From NCBI RefSeq assembly GCF_036588685.1, contig NC_086376.1:29239930-29303929 (forward strand): DNA of 64,000 nucleotides, given 5' to 3'. The stretch is from Mytilus trossulus (taxonomy: Eukaryota > Mollusca > Bivalvia > Mytilida > Mytilidae). Below the pieces are notes generated by a model. The model was given only the letters and a program-made list of their open reading frames with translations. It searched no databases and had not been told where the DNA came from. The position numbers and the translations under genes were made by a program. Below are positions 47,631-61,400 of this stretch, piece by piece (the first letter of the stretch is position 1; each line of letters starts with the position of its first letter).

Positions 47631-49424
47631 CTGAACTCCAACAAATGAAAGGAATTTGTTTGTTAAATGACAAATCTGTAAAACAAAATTTGAGTGAATA
47701 AACTATTGGTAAGCATTTAAGAATTTGAAAAACCCATCTGATGTCTATGCATGAAAAAAAACTATTCTAGATTTCATGCTAAGCAAACTGGCTTAGGCAA
47801 TTTATTGATACTTGATCAAGACATATTCTTGTTCTATTTTACAATTTGGTAAGGGGCTAAACAAAGATCATCTGTAGTTTTTCCCTTTTTTTAAACTTAG
47901 CATTCAGAGTTTATAAGAAAAATCCTTTAATGGCTGAAGTGCTAGGTGACTTTGACTTCTGTTCCATTAGATCTATAAAATTCTATTTATTCACATGAGG
48001 ATTGTGCCTAGATTATTATATATCTCTATCTCTGATTGCCATGAGAAGACAAACAAATAGAAAGGAGGACTCATATTTCTATAATTGCTAAAACCAAGAA
48101 TAAAAGATTATCTCATGTCACCTAGTTCATAGCTATGGTATATCCCGATTTCTTCTACTCTAAAGAAGACACTATACACACATTTCAATAAGGAGGATAT
48201 TCCTTAGGAGTAATAGAACATTTCATATCACCTATCTAAAACAATGTCCTCACAATGTTGAAAAATAAACACAAAAATTCACATTTGATATTTTAATTTA
48301 CAATTTTATCAAATTCAGTAACAATGACATGGTGTACAAACTGAATATTTGAAATTCTTCATAAAAAATAGTTTCTTGAAAGTATACATAACTTGAAGGT
48401 GCATGGATTCAATGAAAGAGCACTGCAACTTTCTGAATCACTTTTAATATCTTTGATATATTATGCTTCAGAAATGTTTTACTTACTTTTCATTAAGAAT
48501 GTTTTAATACTAAACCAGATGCTCCCCAGGGCGCAGCTTGATACACCACAGAAGTCAAACCCTGAACAGTTGGGGCAAGTATGGACACAACATTCAAGCT
48601 TGATACAGCTCTGAATTTGGATTGTGATTAAATATTTGACACAGAATAGGTTTCTGACACAGAATGAATGTTGATTTCTACTTATACTAAAGTTATTATC
48701 CAGAAATCATCTGTCTTTGGACAACACTGACAATGACGAGGACGTGATATCAATTTACAACAAGATTCTTTTTTAATTTTGCAGTCGTATAAAAAGCTCT
48801 CAGTAAAATGAAAATAAATTTTACAATTGGTAATTGCAAGAATATCAGTAAAATGTTGAAGCCATATGTATCTAGTTTTAATTTTCCTTATGTTTTGTCT
48901 ATCTTCTATATCTGTGACTATAACCATTAACAAGGTAACATCAATGTGGAAACTGACTACATACATTCATACTGTAAACCAACTTACTGTCACGGGTACT
49001 TTATCTCACATTTAGCCCTATCTAGCCCAATTCGTGGCGATTTAATTTTGCACCTCTAAAACTAACATGATGGAGATATAAAGGGAAAAATCCAAGTTTT
49101 ACATATAAGTGTTGGTTTATATTTGCGCTATTTTTTCTGATCGTGAAATTCGTGTAAATAAATTGTTTGCGAAAATAAGTTGTTTTACAGTAACTGTATC
49201 TTTGCATTCCCTATTGAAAAAAAAAAGAGATTTTTTTCTAAATGAAATATGTACAGTCTTCATACTATTTCATTTGTTCTCATAAATACCATGGTCATAC
49301 ATTTATTTTATCATGTATTACAACAACACATTACCTCAAGTTTAAACAAAATTAATGATGACAGAAAAAAATCCTATGACTCAATGACTTGTCTATAACA
49401 ATGATGATAATGAGAACATAAATT

Positions 49425-52400
49425 TCAGGATCGTAATGCACAGAACTGTTGGAATATTTCCAAGATATGGAAATCAATGTCACTTGTGAATAACAATGTC
49501 TCTAATGTACTGATGTATCTGTATACCAATTCATGGTGCTGAAATAGAACAAAATAATGCTAATTATAGACAGAAACAATAGGTTGCATAAATTCTAGTA
49601 TAAACTAACCAATGATATATCTACATATAAAAAATAAACATTTACTTTCTTGAAACAGTGAATTAATTCCATTTTGTGGATTAAAATTAAAAAATCTTTG
49701 AATTTTAAAAATCGATAAACATTTCTTAAGCCACAATAACCTGTATAAACAAATAAAAGTTTAATATATATATACCATTAGCCACATTATGGGTGTCACT
49801 GTAGAAACAGAACTTGTTTACGCTTCACAAAAATTAACCCTCAGTTTAAGTGGAGTTTGTTTTGTTAAATTGCTAGTTTTCATTGGAAATTTTGACAGTT
49901 AATATTTTTTTGGTCAAGGAAACAACAATGTGTATGGTTTGTTTCACATATTTTCTTCTCATCTTTTTCACAATACTAAGATATAGCATGACTGTCAAGA
50001 AAACAATGGTAAATCTGAATTCCCCTTCAGCTGTGGCAGCTGCAGCATAAAAATATGATTTTCTACAGGTAAATAGTAATAGATTAGTATGGTTTTATTT
50101 ACAATTGGCATATCTTTTCCGGTTATTACAAGGTAACCTATCTGGCACATATATATGGCATGACCTTGAAAGAAACTATATATGACCTAAGAGATAATTT
50201 CCTAATGCATGCAGAGCAAAACTTTGGTTAACTTGCTTGCTTTTTTTGTATATTTTACTATTGTAATTGAGATAATGTGCAATCAAATTTAAATATAATA
50301 TATACAGGTTTAACTATGACTATATATATCAGTGTTCCAGCTAGGATTTCAAAAGGGAAGGGTGCCAATCCTGAAAAAGGGCATTTAACGCGCGATATGA
50401 TAATATGAAAAGGGCATATTTTAACAAAAGATGTTAATCAAACATTGTGTTTATTCGTTGAATCACAGGTTATACAATAACAACATCATTAGCCCATATA
50501 GAACTCTATCTTTCTACTTTTAAGGCTGAAAAACTGGTCAAGCAGCTTGTTACACAAGTTTTTTCATCATTGCTTGGCACAGTTGAACTTTATATGCAGT
50601 ATGTTTTGAAAGGTGACCTGTTTCATACTGTTTCTATGGTCTGCCACATTTTACCAGTTTCACCTTTCTACCCCTGCTGTGCTTTGGCAATACAGCACAA
50701 AACAGCTGTGCTCAGTACATGCACAATTTTAGGATATATATAGCAACAGTAAAAACTTGTATCAAAAATAAAGAATACAGAAAAAGATGACCAAGACACC
50801 CTACCAACACTGCTACTAAGACCCTCTTTAACTTTTCCCATAACTCAAAATAAATACCTAAACATATATATTCTTAAGCAAGAAGTATGTAGACATATTT
50901 TAGAATATGTAAATGGGTTACTCAATGCTAGGGAAAAATCAGATTGAGTTATCTTTCTTTATTTGGGTGTGCTCCTTCTTTGGAGGATTATAAACAGTAC
51001 GTAAATATGATGTAAATATGATCACAATATGGTGGCCGATTTTGTTATTTTCGTATCAAAAATGAAGGCAGTCAATGACAAATACGTCTGAATTTTCTGT
51101 TTATTTCACGGAAAACAAGTAAAACAATGTCTTCAACGAGTTTATTATGGTATTCAACTTTCTGTCAATACGTTTCCTCCATGAAACTACGGTAAACATC
51201 GCAAATTGTGCCCAAGTTGTTGTATGCACATTTTTTCAAAGATAATTGCCGACTGACCAATTCTATTTGAATTAATTAATGTTGATGATCATTAATGGCC
51301 CATCCGATAAACGGATTACCTATAACAACAGATTATGACACTTGTTGTAACCATTGATTAGCTTGGGGTCGTAAACAGTCGTAAACTTTTCCCCAGGTAA
51401 AATTTAGTAATAAGCGTATCATATCAATAAGAACAAAATAATATGCAATCAATCTTCATAAAAGGCAGGGCGCCCTGGAAACATTAAAAAGGGCACAGGG
51501 CGCCACTCGGGAAAGGGCGGGTGCTGCGCCCTCTGAAAACGGCCTAGCTGGAACACTGTATATTATTTGAAGATGTCAATCTTAATTACAAAGCTTGAGT
51601 AAACATTTATACTAACAAAGCAAGCAAGCCAACCATAATTTTACTCTACAAGCATTAGAAATTATCTCTAGCAGTACAAGTCTCATGATCATTGATTTTT
51701 AATGACTTACTAAAAGGAATATTTGCTGTAATCTTTCTATACACCATTTATACCATGGTGTGCTGTAATCAATGCCATTCGACTCACAGTTGGCAAGATG
51801 GTCAGATAAAACCATAATAAATCTCTAAAAACATAAAAACGTCATAGTTGGTAATGTTATCATATATATACATAATGGATAACTAGATGTTATAAAAATT
51901 ATAGTTGTTCAAATGTTTCGACAAAAATCTTAAACCTCAATTCACAAATATATTTCAAAATCAACTGCCTACTACACCTCTTATAAAATTCAACTTATCT
52001 GAGAACCAAATACATAATCTTGCAAAACTACAAAATTTAGGTAAAATGAATGAATTTTACACCCAAACAACATTTAAACTTATGAAGAGTATTTGGGTTC
52101 AGTTTATTCTTATATTGTTATATGCACAAACAATACATCCTTACAATTACACCAATGGTGTTCACATAATATTGCTACACAAATTTTAACTGGATTTGGA
52201 AGGACACACCTTCATAGACATTACCTGAAATATGATAAGAAAAAGTCTCTTTTGTTGATTTTGTGCCAGATCTAATCTTTCCTCCATTCTCTCTATCAGA
52301 GATTCTGTGGGTACTTCGTCATCATCATCATCTTCTAAACCATCATTTATCTACAAATACAAGTTACATACCAATTAACAGGGGGAGGTATAGTCATTCA

Positions 52401-55400
52401 GTTTACTGTTGTAATACTTTTAACCACCAACATTCATATACTTCAGCAATTTCTGTGTGCATTAATTATTGATTATCAATGGACAAAAGTGAGATCAACT
52501 TATAAAATTTCAGGAAATACTGCATAAAATAGAAATATAAAATATGTGTTTTATTCTTGCAAAAATCATAATTTCCCCCTCTAAAAAATCCTAGTCACAT
52601 ACTATTTAGCAACAACAGACATATTGACAATTCAATATTTACAGGCTAAAGTACCCCATTTGTAGTCTTAACAGAAGAAAAAATATTAATATATGCCTTA
52701 AAACCACCTACCCTTCTTTTGTAAGCATCCAGTTTGTCTTTAGCGTCATCTACTTCTTTCTGTAGTTTATCAACATGTTTACTCATCTTTGTTATTGTAC
52801 TGTGCATTATCTCCCAGACATAAAATCTGTAAACAAATTGTTTATTAAATTTACAACTGACAATTGTCTTCAATTAGTAGTCATTTCTATTTATACTTTC
52901 ATGAAATAGCAGATCTTGAAACCAAAACTGCATAGGTTGATCTTAGACTGTCACAGTTAAAGATCAATATAAATTATAAGTTATAAACAGATCAGAATAT
53001 GTTAAAAGAGCTGTAATAACCATATTATTCAATACCTGCAGTGTATCGTATATGCTCAATAACTTGGGCAATGGGACATCTTTAAAAGGAATGGAGACTT
53101 CAAATGTTTAATAAAATAATACATCATGAAATTGCCATACCATCACAAGACACACTTGCTAAAAGCCAGTTGAAAACATGATCAACAAGAAAGTGTCCAT
53201 ATTACATGGATGCCCCACTCGTACTATCATTTCTATATTTTAGTGACTGTGAAATTGGGGTAAAAACTCCAATTTGGCATTTAAATTTGAAAGATGTATA
53301 TCATAGGGAACATGTATTCTAAGTTTCAAGTTGATTGGACTTCAACTTCATCAAAATATACCTTGACCAAAAACTTTAACCTGAAGCAGGACAGACGGAC
53401 AAACGAACGAAAGACAGACGCACTGACCAGAAAACATAATGCACCACTACTTTGTAGGTGGGACATAACAAATATATGTTACAGTTTAGTTTAATGAAAT
53501 TTATGTAAATATCGCAAGCATACACTTTTAATAACCTCACACACACATAGAGAGCTGTGGTGTAGTGGTTAGTGCATCGGACTACTAACACAAAGGTTCC
53601 TGGTTCGATTCTCGTTTGGGATGAAAATTCATGAACTCAATTTTCGGCTCTCCCTTGACGAGTATGGTCTTGATAAAACGATGATACTCTGTTGGAAGGA
53701 GATGATAAATGGCTGACCCGTGTTAAGAAAGAGCCATATCTCTTGCACGTTAAAGACACCCTTGTCGATTTCGAAAAAAGAAGGCTAATGCCGCTACAAG
53801 GCAGCACTCACACCCGCAAAGTGGAAAGGGATTAATATAAGTTGCAAAACTTTATTCCCAATCCACTATAAATAAATATGTTTAAACTTAAAATAAACAT
53901 AAGCCAGTAAATAGTAGTCTTAAACTTGACTGATTTCCCCCTACCTAGTGAAGTTAGATGGACACATACCCCTTACAACAAAACATCAAAATGCCACATA
54001 CAAATGCTCTGACACTAGGTTATTTCTTTAGTACTTACTTTGTAAATTCTGGTTGCATTTCACTAGAGAACAACCAGTTAGCCACAGCTGATGGTTCTAT
54101 GATTTGTGTCTTCAATAATTTGTCCACTAAAACTACCATCATCTGAAATAAATAAAGCTGCATGTGATTCAAACACACAAAATATGTTTCAAATAATTCA
54201 CTTTTTTCCCTTTGTTAACAAGTAAAACTGTGAGCTATTGCCCACTGATGTGATACCCCGCTGAAATATTTCGGTAAACAGGAAGTTAAGTGATGAATCT
54301 GAAAACCCATCACAAGGTACATCTGACTATATAAACCCTGAAACCAAATTTCAGAAATCCTTGTATTGTAGTTCCTGAGAAAAATGCAACGAAAATTTTC
54401 AACTAGGCTATCATGTGTATAATAATACAAGTGTTCAGAACACAGGAAGGTTTTTGGTGATGAATATGAAAACGCATCACACAGTATAACTTAGTTATAT
54501 AAACCTTGATACCAAATTTCAGAAACCCTTGTCAAGTAGTTTGTGAGAAAAATGAGACGAAAATATTCATGGGACGTACTGACTGACGGAAGGATGGACA
54601 GACAGAGGTAAAACAGTAAACCCCCTCTTTTGTAAAGCTAAAGCGGGAGTAAAAAATTTGAAGACCTTGAAGAAAAAGAAAAATACTTTTGACATAAAAC
54701 AATTTTTTTTGTTTAAAAAGGGACATAGGATAGATTTTTTTAACATGAAATTTACATTAAATCTTCATATGCATAATTCTAAATCATCCTATAGAAGATT
54801 ATGCATCAAGTTTAACTAGTAGTAACTTACTTGTTGATGTGATCTCCAAACTTCAAACATTGTCCGTAACACCCAAATCTGTCCTTCTTCTGTGTCTGCT
54901 AGTAACTTTAAAATGTGGTGGAATCTATAAACAAAATTGATTAATTTGAGTTACTTTGACCATTACATCAACAAAATAGAGGAAATATTAATTGTGAAAA
55001 ACATTTTGATGGTTACTGGTCAACATTATCTACACAACTTATTGTTCAGCAAACTGACCTCATTTGTTTTTGTTCCTTGAGGGTATTTTTTATAGAAAGT
55101 GTTTCATTGTGAAAATTAATATACCTGGCTTGAAATAAATATGGTTTGTAAATTTAAAATCCATATAAATAGCAATCAAAGACACTAGGATTTCATATGC
55201 TGAAGAGAACATCTATCTGAATATATCTACTGATTTCTACAAATTAGTAAAAGTTACAGAAGAGTATTGTCTCATAAAAGATATTAGCTAAAATGACTAA
55301 ATGAAATAATAACAAAACTTACATTAAGATTTATTTTAATCATTTGAGATTGATACACTTTAAATGGTAATGATCCACAGATCTAAACAGAGTAATTGAA

Positions 55401-58400
55401 ACACTTTAAATGGCAATGATCCACAGATCTAAACAGAGTAATTGATACACTTTAAATGGCAATGATCCACAGATCTAAACAGAGTAATTGAAACACTTTA
55501 TATGGTAATGATCCACAGATCTAAACAGAGTAATTTAAACACTTTAAATGGTAATGATCCACAGATCTAAACAGAGTAATTGATACACTTTCAATGGTAA
55601 TGATCCACAGATCTAAACAGAGTAATTGATACACTTTCAATGGTAATGATCCACAGATCTAAACAGAGTAATTGAAACACTTTCAATGGTAATGATCCAC
55701 AGATCTAAACAGAGTAATTGATACACTTTAAATGGTAATGATCCACAGATCTAAACAGAGTAATTCATACACTTTAAATGGTTATGATCCACAGATCTAA
55801 ACAGAGTAATTGATACACTTTAAATGGTTATGATCCACAGATCTAAACAGAGTAATTGATACACTTTAAATGGTTATGATCCACAGATCTAAACAGAGTA
55901 ATTGATACACTTTAAATGGTAATGATCCACAGATCTAAACAGAGTAATTGATACACTTTAAATGGTAATGATCCACAGATCTAAACAGAGTAATTGATAC
56001 ACTTTAAATGGTAATGATCCACAGATCTAAACAGAGTAATTGATACACTTTAAATGGTAATGATCCACAGATCTAAACAGAGTAATTGATACACTTTAAA
56101 TGGTAATGATCCACAGATCTAAACAGAGTAATTGATACACTTTAAATGGTAATGATCCACAGATCTAAACAGAGTAATTGATACACTTTATATGGTAATG
56201 ATCCACAGATCTAAACAGAGTAATTGATACACTTTAAATGGTAATGATCCACAGATCTAAACAGAGTAATTGATACACTTTAAATGGTAATGATCCACAG
56301 ATCTAAACAGAGTAATTGATACACTTTATATGGTAATGATCCACAGATCTAAACAGAGTAATTGATACACTTTAAATGGTCATGTTTCACAGATCTAAAC
56401 AGTGTAATTGAAACACTTTAAATGGTAATGATCCACAGATCTAAACAGAGTAATTGATACACTTTAAATGGTAATGATCCACAGATCTAAACAGAGTAAT
56501 TGATACACTTTAAATGGTAATGATCCACAGATCTAAACAGAGTAATTGATACACTTTAAATGGTAATGATCCACAGATCTAAACAGAGTAATTGATACAC
56601 TTTAAATGGTAATGATCCACAGATCTAAACAGAGTAATTGATACACTTTAAATGGTAATGATCCACAGATCTAAACAGTGTAATTGATACACTTTAAATG
56701 GTAATGATCCACAGATCTAAACAGAGGAATTGAAACACTTTAAATGGTAATGATCCACAGATCTAAACAGAGTAATACATACTTGGCAATAGCTGCAAAA
56801 GAGTGACTAAATGATTTGTTTCCTAAATGTAGCAATGTTGACACAAATACATCAATTCTTAGTGGATGGTACGTTGGATCAGCTGAAAAAAAAAGTTGAA
56901 TAGATTTCAAATTAAACATCTCCTTATTGTTTTTAAATCTTTCTTCCTCTTTGGATGGGTTAATACACAGCTGTGCCATGGGCCCATATATGCTTGTTGC
57001 TTTACAAAGAATACAGTTCATTTACTTTACAATGTCATATCAGAAATTCATGCAAAACAAAATGTTTTCTTTACAGATATAAACCAGTCACCAAAGTTTT
57101 ATGACAACTGCTTAAAGCATTATCCAAAAACTAGACAATCCACCCTTTTGTATGAATAAAATCACTCAATCCCAAATCGTATAATCTAAAATTTATAAAA
57201 ATCAAAACTCGAAAGGGAGCTTACATCAATAGATATAAACAATTCACCAAAGTTTCATGAAAACTGCTAAAAGCATTTTGAGTTATTGTCTAAAAACTGG
57301 AAAATCAATTCACTAAAGTTTCATGCAAATTGTTTCAAATGTTTTTGAGTTATTGTCAGGCATGTTGACAAAGCACAGATGGACACCGGCATTCAAAAAT
57401 AGGTCCTGTAAATGAGTGTATAAAAATACTATTGGTCTTGATGAAATAAAACTGATAGGTAATAAATATCAATTTATCATTAACAAATGATTGTCAGTTT
57501 TACATCTATACAGAACAATATCCTTAAAGTCAAATTAACACCATCTAGGATTTTGTTATAAGACTTACTTTCATCATCTTCTTTCAAGGGGTTGGGTAAA
57601 TCTTTCAATATCCCCATGGTTTCCTCTGGAGTACATTTTGATTTGATGGCTTGGATCAGCTGATGAGCTGTCATAGTCCCTGGTAATGACCCTGACCCTT
57701 CCTTCTCATATTTAAAATGAGACTGTGGTTTCTCTGGTATCAATGGTGCAAAATCTTCAGTACAAGTCTCCACAATTCTTTGATGGTAGGATAACCTGAA
57801 TTTGTACAGTATAATAACAACTTGTATTCTATTATAACATGATACAATGGGGTGGGGTTCATGTTGCTCAGTCTTTAGTTTTTTATGTTGTGTTTTGTGT
57901 GTTTGAGTACTGCTGTTTGTCTTGTCATAATTTTCCGTATATTAATATGGCATTGTCAGTTTGTTTTCCACTTATGAATGAATTTGAATATCCCTGAAAT
58001 TCAGGAACATTTGTTTTCAAATATGCTCACACGTGAGTTGTACTTTTCCTGTTCCTTCAGTATGTATATACTTAAAATTACCTTCTAAAAATCCTGTTAT
58101 GACATTACCATTTTATACATAATTTAGGGTTGGTCATTTACACTATTTTCCTGGAAAGAAGTTAATATCAATAAATTAATTTAATACTCCAAATTGACAA
58201 CATTTTGGAGTATTATTTTAATGTTGCATTCATTTGCATAATTTGACAACCCGGCATACCAAGGTATCCACTTCAGGGACTCTATCAAAATGATTCACAC
58301 AGGCGTTGGTTCACATCATGGAGTTAAATAAATTAATTTGCATAATCACCTCATACATTTGATGAGCACTTCTTTGATAAACTTTGGTTTGGGTAGTTCT

Positions 58401-61400
58401 GGATCCATTTGTAAACATGAACTCCAATCATCCCAACTCCATCGAAACTGGAAATTACTTAAGTGATAGGCAAACCAGTTGGTTAATCTGTGTTACAAAG
58501 AAAGAAATGCAATACCATTTTAAATCTGTTACAAAAAAAAACAATACACTACAATCGTACATCTGTGTTCCAAAGAAAAAAGGCAATACCATTGTAAATC
58601 TGTGTTACAAAGAAAACACTACAATACTATGGTAAATCTGTGCCCTTCCCCAGTTTCTCAGTCTCATACAAAACAGTTTATATTTTTATAACATTAACCT
58701 AATATTTTATATTATATATCTACATACTCACTGAAGGTTTGATTAAATGCTGTTGTCTAACAAGACACATCAGTTTTACAATCTTAAAATCATAATCTGT
58801 GTTGAAACTTTTTCTTCTTTCCCATACTATTACAAAAAAAACGAATTGTAATTTTATAACTTGAGCTATTTTTAAATACTGTATTTTACTTACCTTTCAA
58901 TACAGGAAAGATTCATTGAATCAAGTCTTTCAAATAAAAGTTCTGTGGCTTGAGCTAACTGATCGATGTTAAGGTTCAATAAAAAGTACAAATACAGCTA
59001 CTATTCAATACAGTAAATAACTTTTGAATTTAATAAAGAAGCTATGGTTATTTGATGCATAAATAACAAGTGAAACTGCGAGCTACTGCTCACTGATGAT
59101 ACCCCCGCCGCAAGTGGATAATATTAATAGTGTAAAAATATGCAAGTGTTTGGTAAACAGGAAGTTGTCAAGTGATCAATCTGAAAACTCATCACACGGT
59201 ATAGCTGACTTATATAAATCCTGAAACCAAATTTCAGAAATCCTTGTATTGTAGTTCCTGAGAAAAATGTGACGAAAATTTTCAACTTGGCTATCATGTG
59301 TAAAATCATACAAGTGTTCGGTAAACAGGAAGTCGACAAGTGATCAATCTGAAAACGCATCACAGGGTATAGCTGAATTAGATAAACCCTGAAACCAAAT
59401 TTCAGAAATCCTTGTATTGTAGTTCCTGAGAAAAATGTGACAAAAAATTTTCAACTTGGCTATCATGTGTAAAATCATTCAAGTGTTCGGTAAACAGGAA
59501 GTTGTCAAGTGATCAATCTGAAAACGCATCACACGGTATAGCTGACTTAGATAAACCCTGAAACCAAATTTCAGAAATCCTTGTATTGTAGTTCGTGAAA
59601 AAAATGTGACGAAAATTTTCAACTTGGCTATCATGTGTAAAATCATGCAAGTGTTCGGTAAACAGGAAGTTGTCAAGTGATCAATCTGAAAACGCATCAC
59701 ACGGTATAGCTGACTGAGATAAACCCTGAAACCAAATTTCAGAAATCCTTGTATTGTAGTTCCTGAGAAAAATGTGACGAAAGTTTCATGGGACTGACTG
59801 ACTGAAGGACGGACTGACGGACGGACTGACGGACAGACAGAGGTAAAACAGTATACCCCATTTTGAAGAAATATTGTTTTTATTTTAACTCATAGAAATT
59901 ATGACTTTTTACCTAATTTCTTGAGATCTTGGTTTCTGTGATGATTTTATTTACTAAATTAGCTTTATTTACTGCTTGACTTCCCCTGTAATTACTCAAC
60001 TATAGTGAGTTTTCTTTATATAAAAATAAAGAGGAAGTGTTATGATTGACAACTAGACAACTCTCTACCAAAAACAAAACGATGTAGAATTTACAACTAC
60101 AAGTAGCTATAAATCTAATATTTTTCCTTTTCTGAAAAGCCTTTTATCCTCATATTATAGTGTCAGACAAAAAGGACTAGCATACATTATCAGGCTTAAA
60201 AATGTGATGATGATCATCATCCAGAAAGTAAGGATACAACTTGGGGCATAGATCCAGGCTGTAGTTTACATAACTCTATAAATGTAGAACCATAATATAT
60301 CTCTAGTCTAGGACACCGGGGTAACAAAAACAACTCTCCAAACATCACCTAAAATGTACAACAATGTATTAAAGTAATGAAATAATGAAAATAAACATCA
60401 TTTAAAGTAGTAAGGATAGAATATAAATTAAAATTTATAAACTATCCTTCACTTCAGAATATATAAGGAGATGAAATGTATAAATCAATGAGACAGTATT
60501 CCAACAACACAAACAAATATATGTCAACATAGTCTACACCAAAATGTCATGTCCTTATTGACTTCTTTTGTCTCCATTCTAAAACACATGTCCTTACTTT
60601 TATAATCAAAGACAGTGTAATAAGCACAAGAACATAGTAATAAGTTAAAACACAAGAACATAGTAATAAGTTAAAACACAAGAACATAGTAATAAGTTTA
60701 AACACAAGAACATAGTTATAAGTTAAAACACCAAAACATAGTAATAAGTTAAAACACAAGAACATAGTAATAAGTTAAAACACAAGAACATAGTAATAAG
60801 TTTAAACACAAGAACATAGTTATAAGTTAAAACACAAAAACAAAGTAATAAGTTAAAACACAATAACATAGTAATAAGTTAAAACACAATAACATAGTAA
60901 TAAGTTAAAACACAAGAACATAGTAATAAGTTAAAACACAATAACATAGTAATAAGTTAGAACACAAGAACATAGTAATAAGTTAAAACACAAGAACATA
61001 GTAATAAGTAAAAACACAATAACATAGTAAAACACTAACCTCTACAATCATATAATTGAGTGGCACTTTGTTCTTCATTGGATAACTCAGTAATGAAGCG
61101 GCACTGTAATAAAAACATCAAAAATGTTAATATACTGCATTCAGGAATATTACCTTCATTATATTAATGACATGTTCTTTGGGACAATGATTATAATTGA
61201 ATAATTGAAAATATTCTTGATTAAAATACACAGAACGAAAACATAAAAACAATGCTTTCGCTACTGGTAATTCTACAAATCAAAATTAGTATTTTATAAC
61301 ATTGCATAACAATGAGGACAACAGAACAAATGTGCATTCAAACAATTTTGTGGCACAGTGTTATTGTGCTTATAATTTGAGTACAGATAATAACCTCCAG

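Noticed and set aside
52646-52873. Stand-alone 75-residue coiled-coil protein
   Set aside because: It is exon 52826-52712 of NCBP1 read into its introns; splice sites on both sides match the neighbouring exons in phase.
53549-53620. tRNA gene
   Set aside because: Box A and box B are present at tRNA spacing, but the ends do not pair as an acceptor stem and a SINE body follows directly.
55358-56775. CRISPR-like array of 46-bp repeats
   Set aside because: There are no unique spacers; units are contiguous, and the locus is in an intron of a eukaryotic gene. It is a minisatellite.
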